The notes beneath the pieces are model-generated. The model did not search any database, was not told the origin of the DNA, and worked only from the letters and a program-made list of their open reading frames with translations. A stretch of 64,000 nucleotides of DNA from Diadema setosum. Lineage: Eukaryota; Echinodermata; Echinoidea; Diadematoida; Diadematidae. The stretch is from positions 7,407,832 to 7,471,831 of the forward strand of contig NC_092695.1 of NCBI RefSeq assembly GCF_964275005.1. The letters are read 5' to 3'. The position numbers were made by a program, and so were the translations under genes. Below are positions 1 to 13,020 of this stretch, one piece after another. Numbering within the stretch: position 1 is the first letter of the stretch; every line of letters begins with the position of its first letter.

Positions 1-230
1 AGTCCGAAGATTCCTTATTCCGAAGGTTCGTTTTTCCGAATTTCATTTTCGGATGAACAAATCTTCGGAATAACGAACCCTCGGAATAACGCCACAAATG
101 TTCGGATTAACGAACCCTTTTTCATTTTCGGATTAACGAACTTCTAGGTATAGGGAATTTGCGTGTTTTGGATGAACGAACCTTCGGAATGACGAACCTT
201 CGGAATATCGAACCTTCGGAATAACGAACA
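1..230. repeat. Degenerate array of CTTCGGAATAACGAAC repeats at the left edge
   Basis: A core close to CTTCGGAATAACGAAC recurs at least seven times. The first copies (13-40) run in reverse orientation (TTCCGAAGGTTCG) and the later ones (64-228) forward, so the block is partly an inverted repeat. Spacing is irregular (17-45 bases). It may be the end of a MITE or satellite continuing left of the window. No coding sequence is seen in it. Confidence 0.6.
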
Positions 231-747
231 GCACCCGTATCTTGAATACTCATAGCACAAACTTAGCTTCATCACCTCTGGTTCTAACAGAAGATTTTTA
301 CAGATTCCCTATCAAATTTTGGGGTATTAGGACTGCAGTACACTGTAGTTCACAGACACTGCGAACATCAGCATCTTTGGGGAAAGCAATCACCGAGCTG
401 TCTTTTACTAGCAAATGGTAAAGAATGATTTAGTCCATGATGACCATGCAATCACTTTTGCTATTCAGGGTTTGCGAATTCTTTCATACAAAAGTTAAAT
501 ATTGTTTTGTTTGTCAAGGGGTCATTTGTATTTTGGGATGTTGAACTTGACTGAGAGGAAGGACAGTTCATTGCATGCTTCCATGTTTTATTCTTTGTAG
601 TAATACCTAAATTTGTCTCTTTTTTTTTTTGGGGGGGGGGGGGGGTCATAGAATGATAAGTACCAAAGTGGAGATTCAAAGATAGTGTAGTCTTGCAAAT
701 GTTGCCATACCTATGGTTATTAAACTATTTTAAAGAGTAATATCTAC

Positions 748-3700
748 CTGAATTCTTGTTCTTGTGAAGTCTTCCATACCCAGGAACTGGAACATGCGCT
801 GTAATCTGGAAAATAAGCAGCAATAACATTTGCATGCCTTAAATGAAGAGTTGTATAAATACAGTGGTATGTTGAAGAGAGTATCATTTTAGAAACTCCC
901 ATAAAGTATTGAAAGTGGAAGGTAACATTTAGTACATTTTTATTGACCGTTAGATTTTGAATTGAATTTTTTTCGGGGCTCACCGTAAATTCCAGTACAT
1001 TACTAGGCTACCTTTGCAGACCCATGTGCTGCATGTGTGTCCATCATGTATATTTTGTGAAGAAAGTTCATCAAAACTTACAAACATTTCTATATACATT
1101 CTTGCCACACACTCTATATGTTATTACATCAGCTCTTATACTTTTAGATTTGTGTTTATTGATAAAAAATACAGAAGACTGCAACAAAAAGGCTTAAGCG
1201 TGGCTGACACACAGAACTACTGAGTAGTTGAGTTTTGTGCATTATTCAAATTGTAGATAACTGTTGACTTCCAAATTTCTCAGCAGTGGCCTAAACAAGT
1301 CCCCTGAGGTTCATATTTAATGTTTTGCTGCATTTTGGGAGGTCTGTAAAAGGTATCCCCTACCTTTCAGATTATATGTTCCTTCACTTTCACTTCTTCT
1401 TGCTCTATTGGGTAAATTTCTCTTTAATATATAATATTTTGTATGTCTGAAACACTAGGACAAGATTTCATTTCACACCAGAGCTTAAGAAATGCTTCTT
1501 TACAAGATCAAGGCCCCACCTGGCGATCTGACTCTCTGCAGTCCGTCTCCCCTTAGCGACAGAGTTTGGGCCAGCCAGGGTAGATACTGCCGTGGCCCTG
1601 TAACCCTCGAGGAATGTAGCACTGACCTTGTAGCTGTCACTGGGGTTATAACCTTTCACCCCAGTGACCAGTACACCATCTTCATCATTGTCTGCATGAG
1701 TCAATCACATTGGGAACAATTCAACATCATAGGCCTGCATTTCAGTGATAAAACTGATGAGATAACACATCAAACAGGGTTTGTTCTTGATTTTTAGCAT
1801 GGAAGGTAGAGTGATTACCTGGAAGCTTGATAAGCACTTTTGAGATGCCTTGATGCAAAAACAAATCAAAGTGACTCTCATTTTTTTATCCGAATTCATG
1901 TTGAGTACGATTACGGTACTGGGGAAAAAAAAATACATCTTCTATCACATTCAAGTAATTCTTAAACTTAATAACTTGATCTGGTCAATTGGCATGTACA
2001 ACTCTTGTTCCTAATTCAACTTGCATACTTAAGGCCGTCAGAAGTTTCAAGGCTTATACTTGGGAGGCTCCCGTCTCAAATCCACTAAAGTCATGTAACA
2101 AGAAAATGTCCTTCAGCTTTGATAATTATATTCTAATCCATACCATTAGCTCTCATAACATCAATTCTAAAAACATTTTCAAAATTTTGAAGAGCATGGT
2201 CAATCCCAGTGCATGGCCTATTTTTCATACACACAACTTGCTGGCAACAGATGAATGTACACATCGTAAGCAATCATAAACTTTTTATTTGTTTGCCACA
2301 AGTGATCAGTACTAGTCAATATCGACGACTCTTAAATATGCCTTATAGGGCACGACACTAACATTTTTTCTTTGGTGGCTCGTTTGGGTTACTTAAATTT
2401 TTTAATTTGAAATTTTGGTGGTCCTAAATAAACACAAACATAACATTCCACTTTGAATCTTAAGTGCCTGATTGTGCTATTAATAGATAGCCTTTTCAGA
2501 AATTTGGCGGGCCGTCATTAATTCTTAGTGGCCCCGGGTCACTGCTTATGTCGAGCTCTGCTCATACTTTCAATATACTGTCACACATTATGATATCATG
2601 CCATGCAAATGAAGAAAACCACAGGATTCAGTGCAACTAACCTTTGACCTCTGCGAGGTTGACCTGGCTGAAGTCACAGGTGACATCGGGAAGCATGTAC
2701 GCCCTCGGGTCCCCGATCTCATACACCAGCTGCTCACCCACAGTAGCCTTGTTCACCAGACCCCCTGTCATGGGTGGCTTCGTCAGCACAAACTTGCCGT
2801 CCGGTGCACACTGCACGATGGGGAACCCAATGTTATCCCTGGCAGAGGAAGAAATAGGCAGTGGGAAAAACTGTGAGAATGTGAATCCTTGACAAAAACT
2901 AGCTGAATGGTTGGAGACTACGGGAAAACTTATCTTTCACACATGATCAGGTGGATTTGTTTGTTGTTGGTTTTTTTTTTGCATCTGTTCTGGTGTATTT
3001 CTCTTTTCTTTTTTTGATGGAACATTAACAACTTCCTTCATCAGACTGAAGCCATGATTGAAGTAGGTTGAAAAGCCTAGAGAGAATGGAGTTGAATGCA
3101 TTTTAAAAGAATTTGTTGGACCTGTTGCAAAGTCCTGCTAAGCACTGCAGCTGCTATTCTCTCTTGCATGAGTTCTACAAGCAATTGAGCAAATGCTGTC
3201 CATCCATCAGAAGTCAACTCATCTTAAACCATCCAGATCGCTCAAAGTGCTGTCTCAGTTCTTGACAGTCTTCTGCTAGACTTCCACACATGGCCTATGA
3301 GCCAGTTCGAGGATGTGATTTGCACATGTTCAAGCAAGAGGTCATTTGAGAAGGTCTGTGAATTTGCCATTGACTTCAAAACAAAAAGAACAAATAGGCA
3401 AGCTCTATCTACACGTAGAATGTTCAGATACATGCTTCACACTTGTTGGAACATACAAGTGAAAGTGATTTATCAATAATGTTGAACCAAAGCTCTCCAT
3501 GCATTTCATTTGCGATGATTACAAAGATGGCATGTGAATGCTTCATCTCAAGACCTTTCCATGTTATTTGAAAGTCTGTGGTGCAGGGGTCATTTGAGAC
3601 ATGCACTAACTGTGAACTGGCTTTCGTAAACCACATGCAATCTGCCATCTCATTATTCAAATAGAAACTTCAAAACAAAACATTATGCTAATTTATGATT

Positions 3701-6700
3701 CTTGCGCTGAGTTGTTCGTATTGCTTCTGACAAATTGACCTTCATTGACGTAAATAAGCAACAATTATTCAGTGTTTTAATTACATCGATGGCAATTTGC
3801 CTATCAGTAGCAATTAAACAGCATGTTTTCACTCCAGCTCAAAAATGAATGACAAATGGAAAAAGGGCTAAACTGACCAGTCGGGTACAAGATGCCAGTC
3901 AGTAAAGATACCACCAGTGGCCTGAGCCCCACACTCCACCAAGTGACCGGCCAGACTTCCAGCAGCCAGGATGTCGTAGTTGTCAGGTGACCAACCAAAC
4001 TACATCAAGAGGACAAGGATAAGGACTCTACTGGGTCAATCACTGTGAAATCAGAAATTCTAACGCTGTCTTTAAATACCCCTTTGTGAGAATCTTTACC
4101 TACAAACAATGAGATGAACTAGACAATGATCTTTAAGCACACTATATTAAACACTACACATTGTCATATCATACTTGCAGGTAAACTTGCTTGGAGGTGG
4201 AAAAAAACTGTTGATTCCCTTTTGTGAGAAATTGTGAAAAATATCTTTTAAATCTTATTCAACATTCTCAAGAAGTCCTTTGGGTAACCAAACAAAGCAT
4301 TCCTGGTAAAGACAAGATTTTACTTGCAGAGTATTCTCAAATTGTTTTGTGCTCAGACAGAGAAGAATTGATTTCTGTTGAATTTATATGAAAGAACACT
4401 TAAACTCCAAGTGGGGAAATGTATAGGAATATAACAAACTGAATGCATCTGATCAGTATCAGAAGTTGTCAAATTAAAGAAATCTGTGTGCGCAATGCAA
4501 GGGCCTGAATTCATGGAGGTGCTTTAAAGTCAAAACATGGCTTCTGCATAATTCTTCTGCATAAATATAAATGACAGATTGCGTAAGCTAACAGACGTCC
4601 TGTAAGAAACATGTGTTGATACGTACATGTCAAAAGTATGCTTATTTCAAGCTTATTTTAGACCATGGTCTAAATATAAACCACTGTTCGTGAATTTGGG
4701 CCTTCGAGCTCCACAAACAGGCTTCTTTTATGTGATTGGGAAAGAGTTTTTCCCACATCCAGAGTACGTTCAATGATCTCAGTGTTAGTCACGGTTGATT
4801 GTTCTCACCTCATGCATCAATGGGCCAAGAACCACAGCACTGTCCACACAGCGACCAGTCAAGACAATCTCAGCCCCAAGGTCCAGTGCTCGGGCAATGG
4901 GTGTTGCTCTGGACGCAGTAAATTGCAAGAAATGACAGAACATTAAATGAGTTTAACAGGGGCAATGGGTCATTAGGACTATGATTACAGCACAATGTAA
5001 TATTCATATGAATATGCTATTCAAAAGGTTTACAGAAATAGGTGGAAAGCTAAAACAGCAGTGCCACACATGAAGGGGTATCTCAAAATTACATTGGATA
5101 TAGATCAAATTACCCTAAGATCAGGAGATATCAATGTGAATATATTCATAATTTAAACGTCCATATGTACACACTTTATATATAAGTTTCTTTATTTCAC
5201 CAAAGCAAAGAAGATATAAAAACAAACAAACACATACAACAACATTAGAATACAATTACAAAAATATCAGTTAAACAGTGTAAAAGGAATTGCTATGGTA
5301 GGCAGCAGCCAGAAAGGAAATGTCCCTTATTTTCGGCTGACCTAAAAACATTCGTTAAATTTCTGTTACCAATGTGTTCGAAGCAAGTAAAACATACGAA
5401 CAGGACAAGACTAAGACACGACAATCAACACACAATGACAATAACAAATACTTTCACAAAAGCATACATACAGACAAACAGACATATTTGCACATGCTCA
5501 TCACACACATCTTTCTGAAACAAATTACAAATACAGACACTAACATACTAATACTAGTGAATGTTAGTTGTTGGATTACAACAGAAAGATAAGAGAGAGA
5601 GAGGGAGGGCATACAGATTAAGCAAAGGAGTGTGTGAAACAAAGAGAGAATCATAGAGCAAGAAATAAGCTTATGAGACTCAAAATTAATGTGCTTGTGA
5701 TTACAAACAAACAGACAGACTGTGAGGTTATACTGTAGGAAGGAAAGACTTTGGGAAGATCAGTTTACACTATACACTAAACAGGTACAGCAAAGTGGGA
5801 CTCATTCTCACCCAAGATAGGCATTCATGGTGACCAGCGATTCAGGCAAGTCTCTTCCAGAATCAATGTCTGTTGGTTTCATGGCATAAACTGCATCTCT
5901 CTGGATGAAAACAGCAATGCAAAAAAGGGAATCAAATAGCATAAAAAGAGGAAATAGTCAACAGAGTGTTTTAAAGGTCACTCACAGTAAATGAAAACAT
6001 ATATTTTAATCATACTATTTATAATTCTTGCTATACACTGCAATTTATTAAGAAATTGATAATTTCATTTGATGGAAATGTCTTCAGCAATTGGCCCATG
6101 CAGCTACATTCTATTTGTTTCATGAAACGGTGTGTATCCATATATCTGGGGCTAAGGAGTTATTGTCAAGGGGGGGGGGGGGGGGGGGGTGGGGGACCGG
6201 AGAGAAAGGCTAAGCAAACAAATAACTTTGAATGATTTAGCATTTAGGTAGGTGGCAGGTAATAGAATTTTGCTGGTGTACAAATATACATCATCTCTTA
6301 ATCTGTGGAAGCACTTAGCTACAAGAAATGTCAAGCCAAAAATAGTGGGGGGGGGGGGGGGGAAGGGACGGGTGAGTGACTGCATTCACCCCTGCTTTGT
6401 GCATCAAATAAGACCAAAATTGATTTCCCTTGCCCTCAATTTGTGTGATGTAAAGAAGGGAGTGTCACCTAGCAACAAACATTACTCCCAGAAAAGGCTA
6501 ATGGTAACCCTCATGAGACAAACAAATTGAATTAGCTGCAGTATATATTTCAGGAGAATCAAAACACAAATATATCTTGATAGCTAATTATAAGACTTTC
6601 CAAGCACAAATCTGATTGATTCGGGTGGAGATTTAGTAATCAGGTTAATAAAAACACAAATATATCTTGATAGCTAATTATAAGATTTTCCAAGGACAAA

Positions 6701-9700
6701 TTTGAATGATTCAGAAGGAGATGTACCGGTAGTAATCTTTTCAACAATCTCTGACAGTATCTGGCAGTATGGCCAAAGGTTGGACCACAGAGCAAACGTC
6801 ATACCTGAACCATCAGGTCATCACCCATGACGACGGCCACCTTGATGTCCACCCCTGCCTCCTTGGCCACCTCCCTGATGGCCTGGGCACAGGACAGCGG
6901 GTTGACCCCTCCCGCATTACTAATGACCTTTATTCCCTTCTTCTTGATCTGCTTGATGAGGGGCTTGAGGACAGCCAGGACAAAGTCCGGAGCGTATCCC
7001 ATGTCCTGCAGAAAATTTGGACAGTATTGTGAGAGACTCCTTTAAAATGATAATAGTAGTAGTAATAATAACAACAATAATAATGATGGTAATGATGGCA
7101 ATAATAATAAAAATAACTAGAAATGTCGCTATGGCGACTGATGCCTCCGGCATAATGCATGATTCTCCCAATAGGTGTATAGTACAATGTCTTCACAATG
7201 TGTGATGACAGTTTCACATAACTGGCAAAATATTGAAATGACAGGTTTGTCAGAAATATCTTGAATGTTCACTTTCCTTGAACTAGGTTTGCTATAACTG
7301 TCTATGAAAGAGTTCAGGTACATGTATTTGGGGAATTGAGGATTTTTACTTAACTTCTGACTGATCCTTTTATAAGTTTATGCATTGAGTAATTTTAAAG
7401 GTATGAAGAAAGAGTGTAATAACAGTGCCAAATATATATATTTTTTTTGCATTAAAGCCTTGCTTTGACCCTTAACCTTTGACCCTCTGGCAGGAAATTT
7501 CCAAGAGAATCTCCATTAGGTAATACATGTACATATTGTATATTGAATTTTAAAAATAATAATGCAAGCATTGCATATACATACTAGTTTATGAGGGAAA
7601 TAGTAAAATATTGAGGAGTTGACCTTGACCTTTGACCCCCTGACTATTGACCCATGACCATTATATTCCCTAGATAATCCCTGCCAGTCAGTACATGCGT
7701 ATGTACCAAGTTCCATGAAGATACATTGAACCATCTGCGAGTCACCTAACCTTTAACCTTTTGACCTTTGACCTTGACATGAAACTCTCTCTGGAGAATC
7801 TTTATGCAGAAGTACATGTCTACACTAAGTTTCAAGAAAATACCTTTGGGCATGGCACGGATATGGGGGAAATAGCAACATATTTAGCATTTGACCTTGA
7901 CCTTTTGACCTTTGACTTCTTGCCAATGTCACTAAAATCTACTCAACTAATTGCCCAATCATAAATCATCCTTGGACCAAGTTTGGGGAAAGCTGCTCCA
8001 TCAAGTTTTGAGTTATCACATAAACAGATAAATTTTAGGGTTTGACCTTGATCTTTGACCTTTGACCTCTGTCCGATTTCACTCAAAAATCAATCAAGTA
8101 ATTGTCCCACCATACATTATCCTCAGACAAAGTTTGGTGAAATTTGCGAGATCCAGTCTGGAGTTATCGCGTATACAGATACAATTTCATGATTTGACCT
8201 TGACCTTTGACCTTTGGTCAATTTCACCCAAAACTAATCAAGTAATTGCCCCATCATACTTTATACTTGGACCAAGTTTGGTAAAATTCCAGTCAATATT
8301 ACTCAAGTTATTGCGTAAATGAATGCGGACGGACGCACGGACGTACGTACAGACGGACGGACAACCCGAAAACATAATGCCTCCGGCACCACTTCGTGGC
8401 GGAGGCATAAAAATGATGATCATGATGATGATGATAACAATAATCATAATCATAATCATAATAACAATAACAACAACAATAAGGTCTTATCCAGGATAGC
8501 TTCTTCAATATTGCCACTGCTCTACCAGAGGACCCACATATTCACTTTCACTAGATATCATTCGGTTTACTCTTGAAAACCAGAGCTTTGTACATGTTTC
8601 TTTATCTGGTCACGAATCATGCACTGTGGTATCATTGCAAAGCACATCATCACATATGAGCTAAGTTAGAGTTTATTTCTCTTTAGAATTTTCTTGATGC
8701 TTCAAATTTTATAATGAGTCTTTGATGTGTCGAGAAATGAGGACTCCCATCTTTCAGAGCTGTGTTTCCTTTAGATTCACATACAAAAATCATCTTGGCT
8801 GTCTCCAGAAACTTTGTTTAGATTTCAAAGTCGTTGCTAATTTGACAGAAGGTTGCACCACAATTTCAATTTCAGTGTGAGATGTGCTCTATGATACATA
8901 AATTTCTCATAGTGACTTAATGCAATAATAAAATGTTGTTGTTTATCTCCCACTGGATTATGAGTTCTAAAAAGGACGAAATGAAAAATAATTGATCAAT
9001 TTTCATTATTCTTGTTGATAAAACACATCTATATACAATTTGCAAAAATTATTAAGGAATTATCATCACCCTGAAAAGCAAACAGCTATTGAGAAAATTA
9101 ATATGATCATTAACGATCACCATTGATCAGTAAACATAACATGCGCAATAGTCACATGCCCTGGATGATTTAATTCTAAAATTGCAATGCAGACAACCTA
9201 TATTGCATAAAAGGAGTATATTGAGTTTTATGCTCGGTCAAAATCATTCTTACTCACTGGATTTTTCCTTCTTGCTGCAGCAAGCAGTGACATCGTGATC
9301 TCAGACAGGTAGTCGAAGACCAGGTAATCAATGTTGCCCATGTGGACCAGTTGTGGGGCTGGGTAACAGCAAAGAAATGCACAAATGAAATCTCTTCATT
9401 GATGAAAAAAAATAATGACAACATATAACTCATATTCATCTTCAAATTGTACATTCACATGTGACGAGTCACCTCAAAAGTTTGATACAATCGCCGAACA
9501 TCTATTTCCCACTTTTGGTATTTTTTGCACTCTAAGGCCTCTTGAAACTTTCCACAGATAAATCATTTGTCCCACTTTAATTTCAAATGCCTGGTGTAGA
9601 AATGGTATGAATGATGCCAACTAGATAAACAAGATTTTTAGCGCTCAAAGTGTGCAGGAGATTTGTTACAAAGAGTGGATTCAAATAATGAAAAATGATA

Positions 9701-11633
9701 AATCAAAGAAACTGACATTCAGATAGGAGATAGTAAACACATACATTGATTTTTTGTAAAGAATCAAATTTCTAAAAAGCTGGCATCACACCCAAACTGT
9801 CATTTCCAAAGCTTTGATGATTAAAACTCTGCCAAATTGATGTGCAATGATGGGTCACAATCACACGTACATACAAATATGCAAAATTCCAAGGAATACT
9901 CTGCGGACAATGAGGCATATCTTTTACTGAGTTAACTGAATTATTGAGATAACTGAATTATTGAGATAACTTTCCAAATGAAACCATAAGACATATAATT
10001 ACACCAAGGCGCACACACACACACACACACACACACAAAATCTATTATAGTGATTGGATAGAATCTGGAAATCTACCACATACATCTCAAATGGGTCATT
10101 TTACATTTGCTTGGGTATGAATGCTCTCTCTTCATATCACTTGTAACCAAATAAAGTAGAAAATTCTGTTCATGAATGTATATTGTAATGATGATGAGAC
10201 CCCATATGTTTTATTATAAATGTCATTATTGTTGTTTCTCTTTTGTTATACATGTAATATCAATGAAAAGGAGGTATTTCTGCAGTGTTTATACTCTTAT
10301 CAGTGACTCAACAGGCAATACTAAATGTATCTCAAGAAAAACAGAGGTCTACAAAATCAAGGGGTTATATATCCCACATCATAATTAACTGACCTTACAA
10401 AGGGAAAAAATAGCACTTCATAAAATTTTGAAATGATAGAACCATAATCCCAACCCTCATCAACACTTGCTGAATGAGAGCTATTATCATTGAAGGTTAA
10501 TACTATGTGTATTTCCATTAAATTACCATTTTGTGGTGGGGACATTATGAACCTGTTGATAATTACAGTTTGTCAAAAAGGCGTATCAAAATGTCTTCAA
10601 GCCGAGAAGTAAGCAAATGACAAATAAAATTAATTGTCTGCTAGCTGCTCTAATGATATACCAGTGTACCGGTACTAATTTCTGTTTAAGTCTCAAGGCT
10701 AAGTTGCATTGTAGACAAGTGACAACTGCACAAAGTCATGGACAAGGTCACATAGCCAAGACGCAATGCCAATGGCTGCAAAATTTGGATACCGGTACCA
10801 ATACACTAGTTCAAAAACATGAAAAAGAAAGACTGTTCTCAGATCAATGATAAGCTGTCCATTCAGGTATAGGTCATCAATATTGCTCTAATCATTTTAT
10901 CATTCCCTCGGTCTGACCCTCATGACCCTGGAGCAAATACCATACCCTGGCGGAATATTAATGACCAGCAGTGGCAGCACCTTGTATGTTCGTTACTCTA
11001 CTGGCTCTCACAAATAGTAGCATGTACAGCAGGACTCGGACTCAGCTCATGAGCTCATCCAGAGCAGAGTCGACCAGACTGTGAATGAGGAATGAAATTT
11101 GGAATTTGCTTTTCGTTTAGTATTCATAATGGCGGTGTTGTAGTTTAAGTATCAAAGGTGGTGTTTGATTTCACTTGTCGTCCTTCTTCATACAGACACA
11201 ACGTCCGAGCTATTCAAAACAAAATTCAATAGGTCGTAAGCCCTAAAGTTAGGTCTTCACCCCTACCAAATCCAGGCCAGCTTTCATGCCTGGAGAGCTC
11301 CGTTTTGTTGGGCACGCCGCCGGAGGCGCGGGCGGCGCGCGATGTCGAAATACCGCAGGCCCCGCCCACTAAAACGCTGGCCGCTGTAGAATCTATGTAT
11401 CAACCGCATCTCGATATCTGGCACTTACCGGCCACAGACGTATCACCCCAGAAACCCGAGGCACAACCGATCCTTATTGTCTTGTCTCCGAGATATTCAT
11501 TGAAATCCCGTTTCTTCATCATCGAGTGCCCATTTTCTCGAATTTTGGAGCTCAGTAGAGCCGTAGATCGTGACAGTCTCACGGTATTTAGAGCACGAGA
11601 GAGGCCCTGTCGACACAACATGGAGGCAGCCAT
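748..11633 (-). CDS. AtuA-like (DUF1446) protein, mitochondrial type, 3' part beyond the window
   Basis: Nine coding exons join with consistent phases on the minus strand: 11633-11429, 9358-9258, 7005-6805, 5900-5812, 4908-4809, 3999-3878, 2838-2642, 1691-1520 and 805-748, giving 415 codons. Residues 1-30 ([20 protein letters not shown]...) are rich in Arg, Ser and Leu without acidic residues, like a mitochondrial presequence. From residue 53 the protein follows the acyclic terpene utilisation family AtuA / DUF1446: [78 protein letters not shown] and a following HEFGW. The last visible residues ([13 protein letters not shown]) match the link to the family's C-terminal part, so the gene continues left of base 1. 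AtuA lies in the Pseudomonas acyclic terpene degradation cluster; its reaction is not established. A mitochondrial catabolic role is inference. The exon 8 donor (AG|GTGGGG) is weak; reading through it adds a short tail to a stop at 1468. Family call is strong, function unknown. Confidence 0.88.
7117..8410. repeat. Composite repeat of about 150-bp units with hairpin ends, in intron 3 of the AtuA-like gene
   Basis: The block lies between AAT/ATG microsatellites. At the left end is a hairpin GTCGCTATGGCGAC (7125-7138) followed by ATGCCTCCGG. At the right end, 8377-8408, ATGCCTCCGGCACCAC pairs with GTGGCGGAGGCAT across TTC. In between, six blocks of TGACCTTGACCTTTGACC type recur at about 7468, 7619, 7757, 7890, 8041 and 8194. 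The later units share text such as ACCAAGTTTGG and TCAAGTAATTGCCC. A GACGGACGG run (8328-8362) precedes the right hairpin. It is non-coding and its class is uncertain; it could be a non-autonomous DNA element or a retroelement end. Confidence 0.7.
7468..8220 (-). promoter_or_regulatory. Cluster of DR1-like nuclear-receptor motifs inside the repeat
   Basis: Read on the minus strand, the blocks give AGGTCAAAGGTCA (a perfect DR1, the RXR/HNF4/PPAR-type response element). Perfect copies lie near 7765, 8055 and 8200 and near-perfect ones near 7625 and 7900. Several are extended by TCAAGGTCA, the monomer site of ERR/SF-1-type receptors. Whether any is bound is unknown. The motif matches are seen directly; regulation of the host gene is inference. 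Confidence 0.4.
9359..11428. other. Intron 1 of the AtuA-like gene
   Basis: No exon or recognisable gene is seen. It contains a CA microsatellite at 10010-10037, a duplicated TGAATTATTGAGATAACT near 9940-9972, and a CpG-rich stretch from about 11290 to the exon 1 donor that belongs to the promoter-proximal island. Confidence 0.6.
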
Positions 11634-11640
11634 TTTGACA
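11429..11640 (-). promoter_or_regulatory. CpG-rich first exon and start region of the AtuA-like gene
   Basis: The start codon at 11633 sits in CAAAATGGCTGCC, a fair Kozak context that also resembles the YY1 motif (AAGATGGCGGC), which often overlaps transcription starts and start codons of housekeeping genes. Sequence from about 11300 to 11640 is much richer in CpG than its surroundings, as expected for an active promoter and first exon. The transcription start is not marked by a TATA box. YY1 binding is inference from the motif. Confidence 0.45.
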
Positions 11641-12297
11641 ATTATATGCTCTTTTCAAGGCTTTTATATTTCTTTCTTCTTATGTTCACAGTTTCAATAC
11701 CTTGAACCTTGAAGAAGTAATTTCTGTTGCAACTTTTTCACAGGAAGCTATCCTGGGATGGTAATATATACCACCGTAATTCCAGAAAGCGAATTTAACT
11801 GAAAATAATTAATTGCCACAAAACCAAACAGTCAAGAAGTCATAAAATACTATTAATCGCAAACTGAGAAAAGAAATGAAATTCCAACGTGTGTTAGTTC
11901 AGAGTGTGATGAATATTGGTGATGATGGTTAATTATGACGCTCATGAGATACACAGAGATGCCAAGTTTCTCAACTGGCTGGGAGTGAGTAACGTGGGGG
12001 GGGGGGGCTCCCATGGTAGGGGGCTTTTTCATTTTGGGAATAGAATTGTGCAATTTGGTGTGTACCCAGAGACGGTTCCAGGAATTCTGTAACCGGGGCA
12101 CAAAAAACATTTCTGGTACCACTTCCCAGTTTAATCAGCTGACAAAAAACAAAACAAAACAAGGCGCCACTTCCATCTTTACTTTTCGGCTTGCTTTTGT
12201 TTAAAAACAAAAGCAAAATCAAAGGGGGCACATGCCTGGCATGTGCCCGATGCTATGTACAAAATACAATTTTACTTTCATAACTCTCATGACTTAA

Positions 12298-12780
12298 AGA
12301 GGAAATCCACCCAAAAAACAAATGAACTTCAAAAGAAAAAGAAAATGGAAAAAATCCTACAGAACGATAAAAATGACAAACATCGCATAAGAAATAAGAA
12401 AGATATGACATTTTTAAATTTCACTTTTTTTTTTCGGAAAACATTTCTTGACCAGACCTTATGAATATTCAAATGAGTGGCAGGTGATGTCATACCCTCC
12501 AATAGTGTTACAGATGAAACTCAGAAAAATTGCTATTTTTAGCTAATATAAGTAAAAGCATGTATATCGAGATATACAGAGTTAACATTTGTTCTTTTTT
12601 ATTTTGGGTAGTTTAAAGGCAAGTTTTATATTCATACAGCTGAAATATGAGATTTTTGTCATTTCTGTATATGAAATGAATAAGAAATTGTGAGAGCATG
12701 ACATTGTCAACTTGCTAATTTAAATATCCATAAGGACTGGTGAAATGTTTTCAAAAAATGTGAAATTTCAAGATATCATA
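12298..12780. mobile_element. Partial copy of the GGAAATCC fold-back family
   Basis: It begins TTAAAGAGGAAATCCACC (TTAA at 12294-12297) and shares the internal text AATATTCAAATGAGTG and a CATACCCTC stretch with the complete element at 53814-54432. The right TIR is not recognisable. Confidence 0.5.
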
Positions 12781-12889
12781 AAAGAAAGAATGTAAAGGAA
12801 TAATGATAAGAAAAAAAAATAGGAGGAGAACTAAGCAGATATCGAAGCAGACAAAAAAAAAAGGAGGAAAGAAAAAAAAAGATGACTAA

Positions 12890-13020
12890 ACAGTGATTGT
12901 GATGGTGCCATGGTGTTGATGATGAAGGAGATGATGATGATGATGAGATGATGATGGTGGTGGTGATATGATGACGACGATGATGATGATAAGGATAATG
13001 ATAGCAATGATGATGGAGGG
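12890..13020. repeat. ATG/GAT microsatellite in the intergenic spacer
   Basis: Degenerate GATGAT repeats. The reverse frame gives a His/Ser-rich artefact. Confidence 0.85.

Larger units (their letters stand above)
806..9257. other. Introns 2-8 of the AtuA-like gene
   Basis: Apart from the listed exons I see only non-coding sequence. This includes poly-G tracts (633-645, 6171-6189, 6348-6361), AAT/ATG microsatellites and the composite repeat at 7117-8410. The interval 3000-3670 has an unusual look with short open frames on both strands but no motif I recognise. Confidence 0.6.

Noticed and set aside
1468-1519. Alternative C-terminus [16 protein letters not shown] of the AtuA-like protein by read-through of exon 8
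   Set aside because: The exon at 748-805 continues the family alignment in the right phase, so splicing at AG|GTGGGG is preferred; read-through would truncate a conserved domain.
3000-3670. Possible hidden exon or decayed gene with frames on both strands
   Set aside because: No splice-bounded reading frame, motif or codon pattern could be defended. It lies wholly within an intron of the AtuA-like gene.
11305-11712. 135-residue plus-strand frame over the AtuA-like first exon
   Set aside because: It is antisense to a well-supported coding exon in a CpG-rich region, which tends to lack stop codons by chance.
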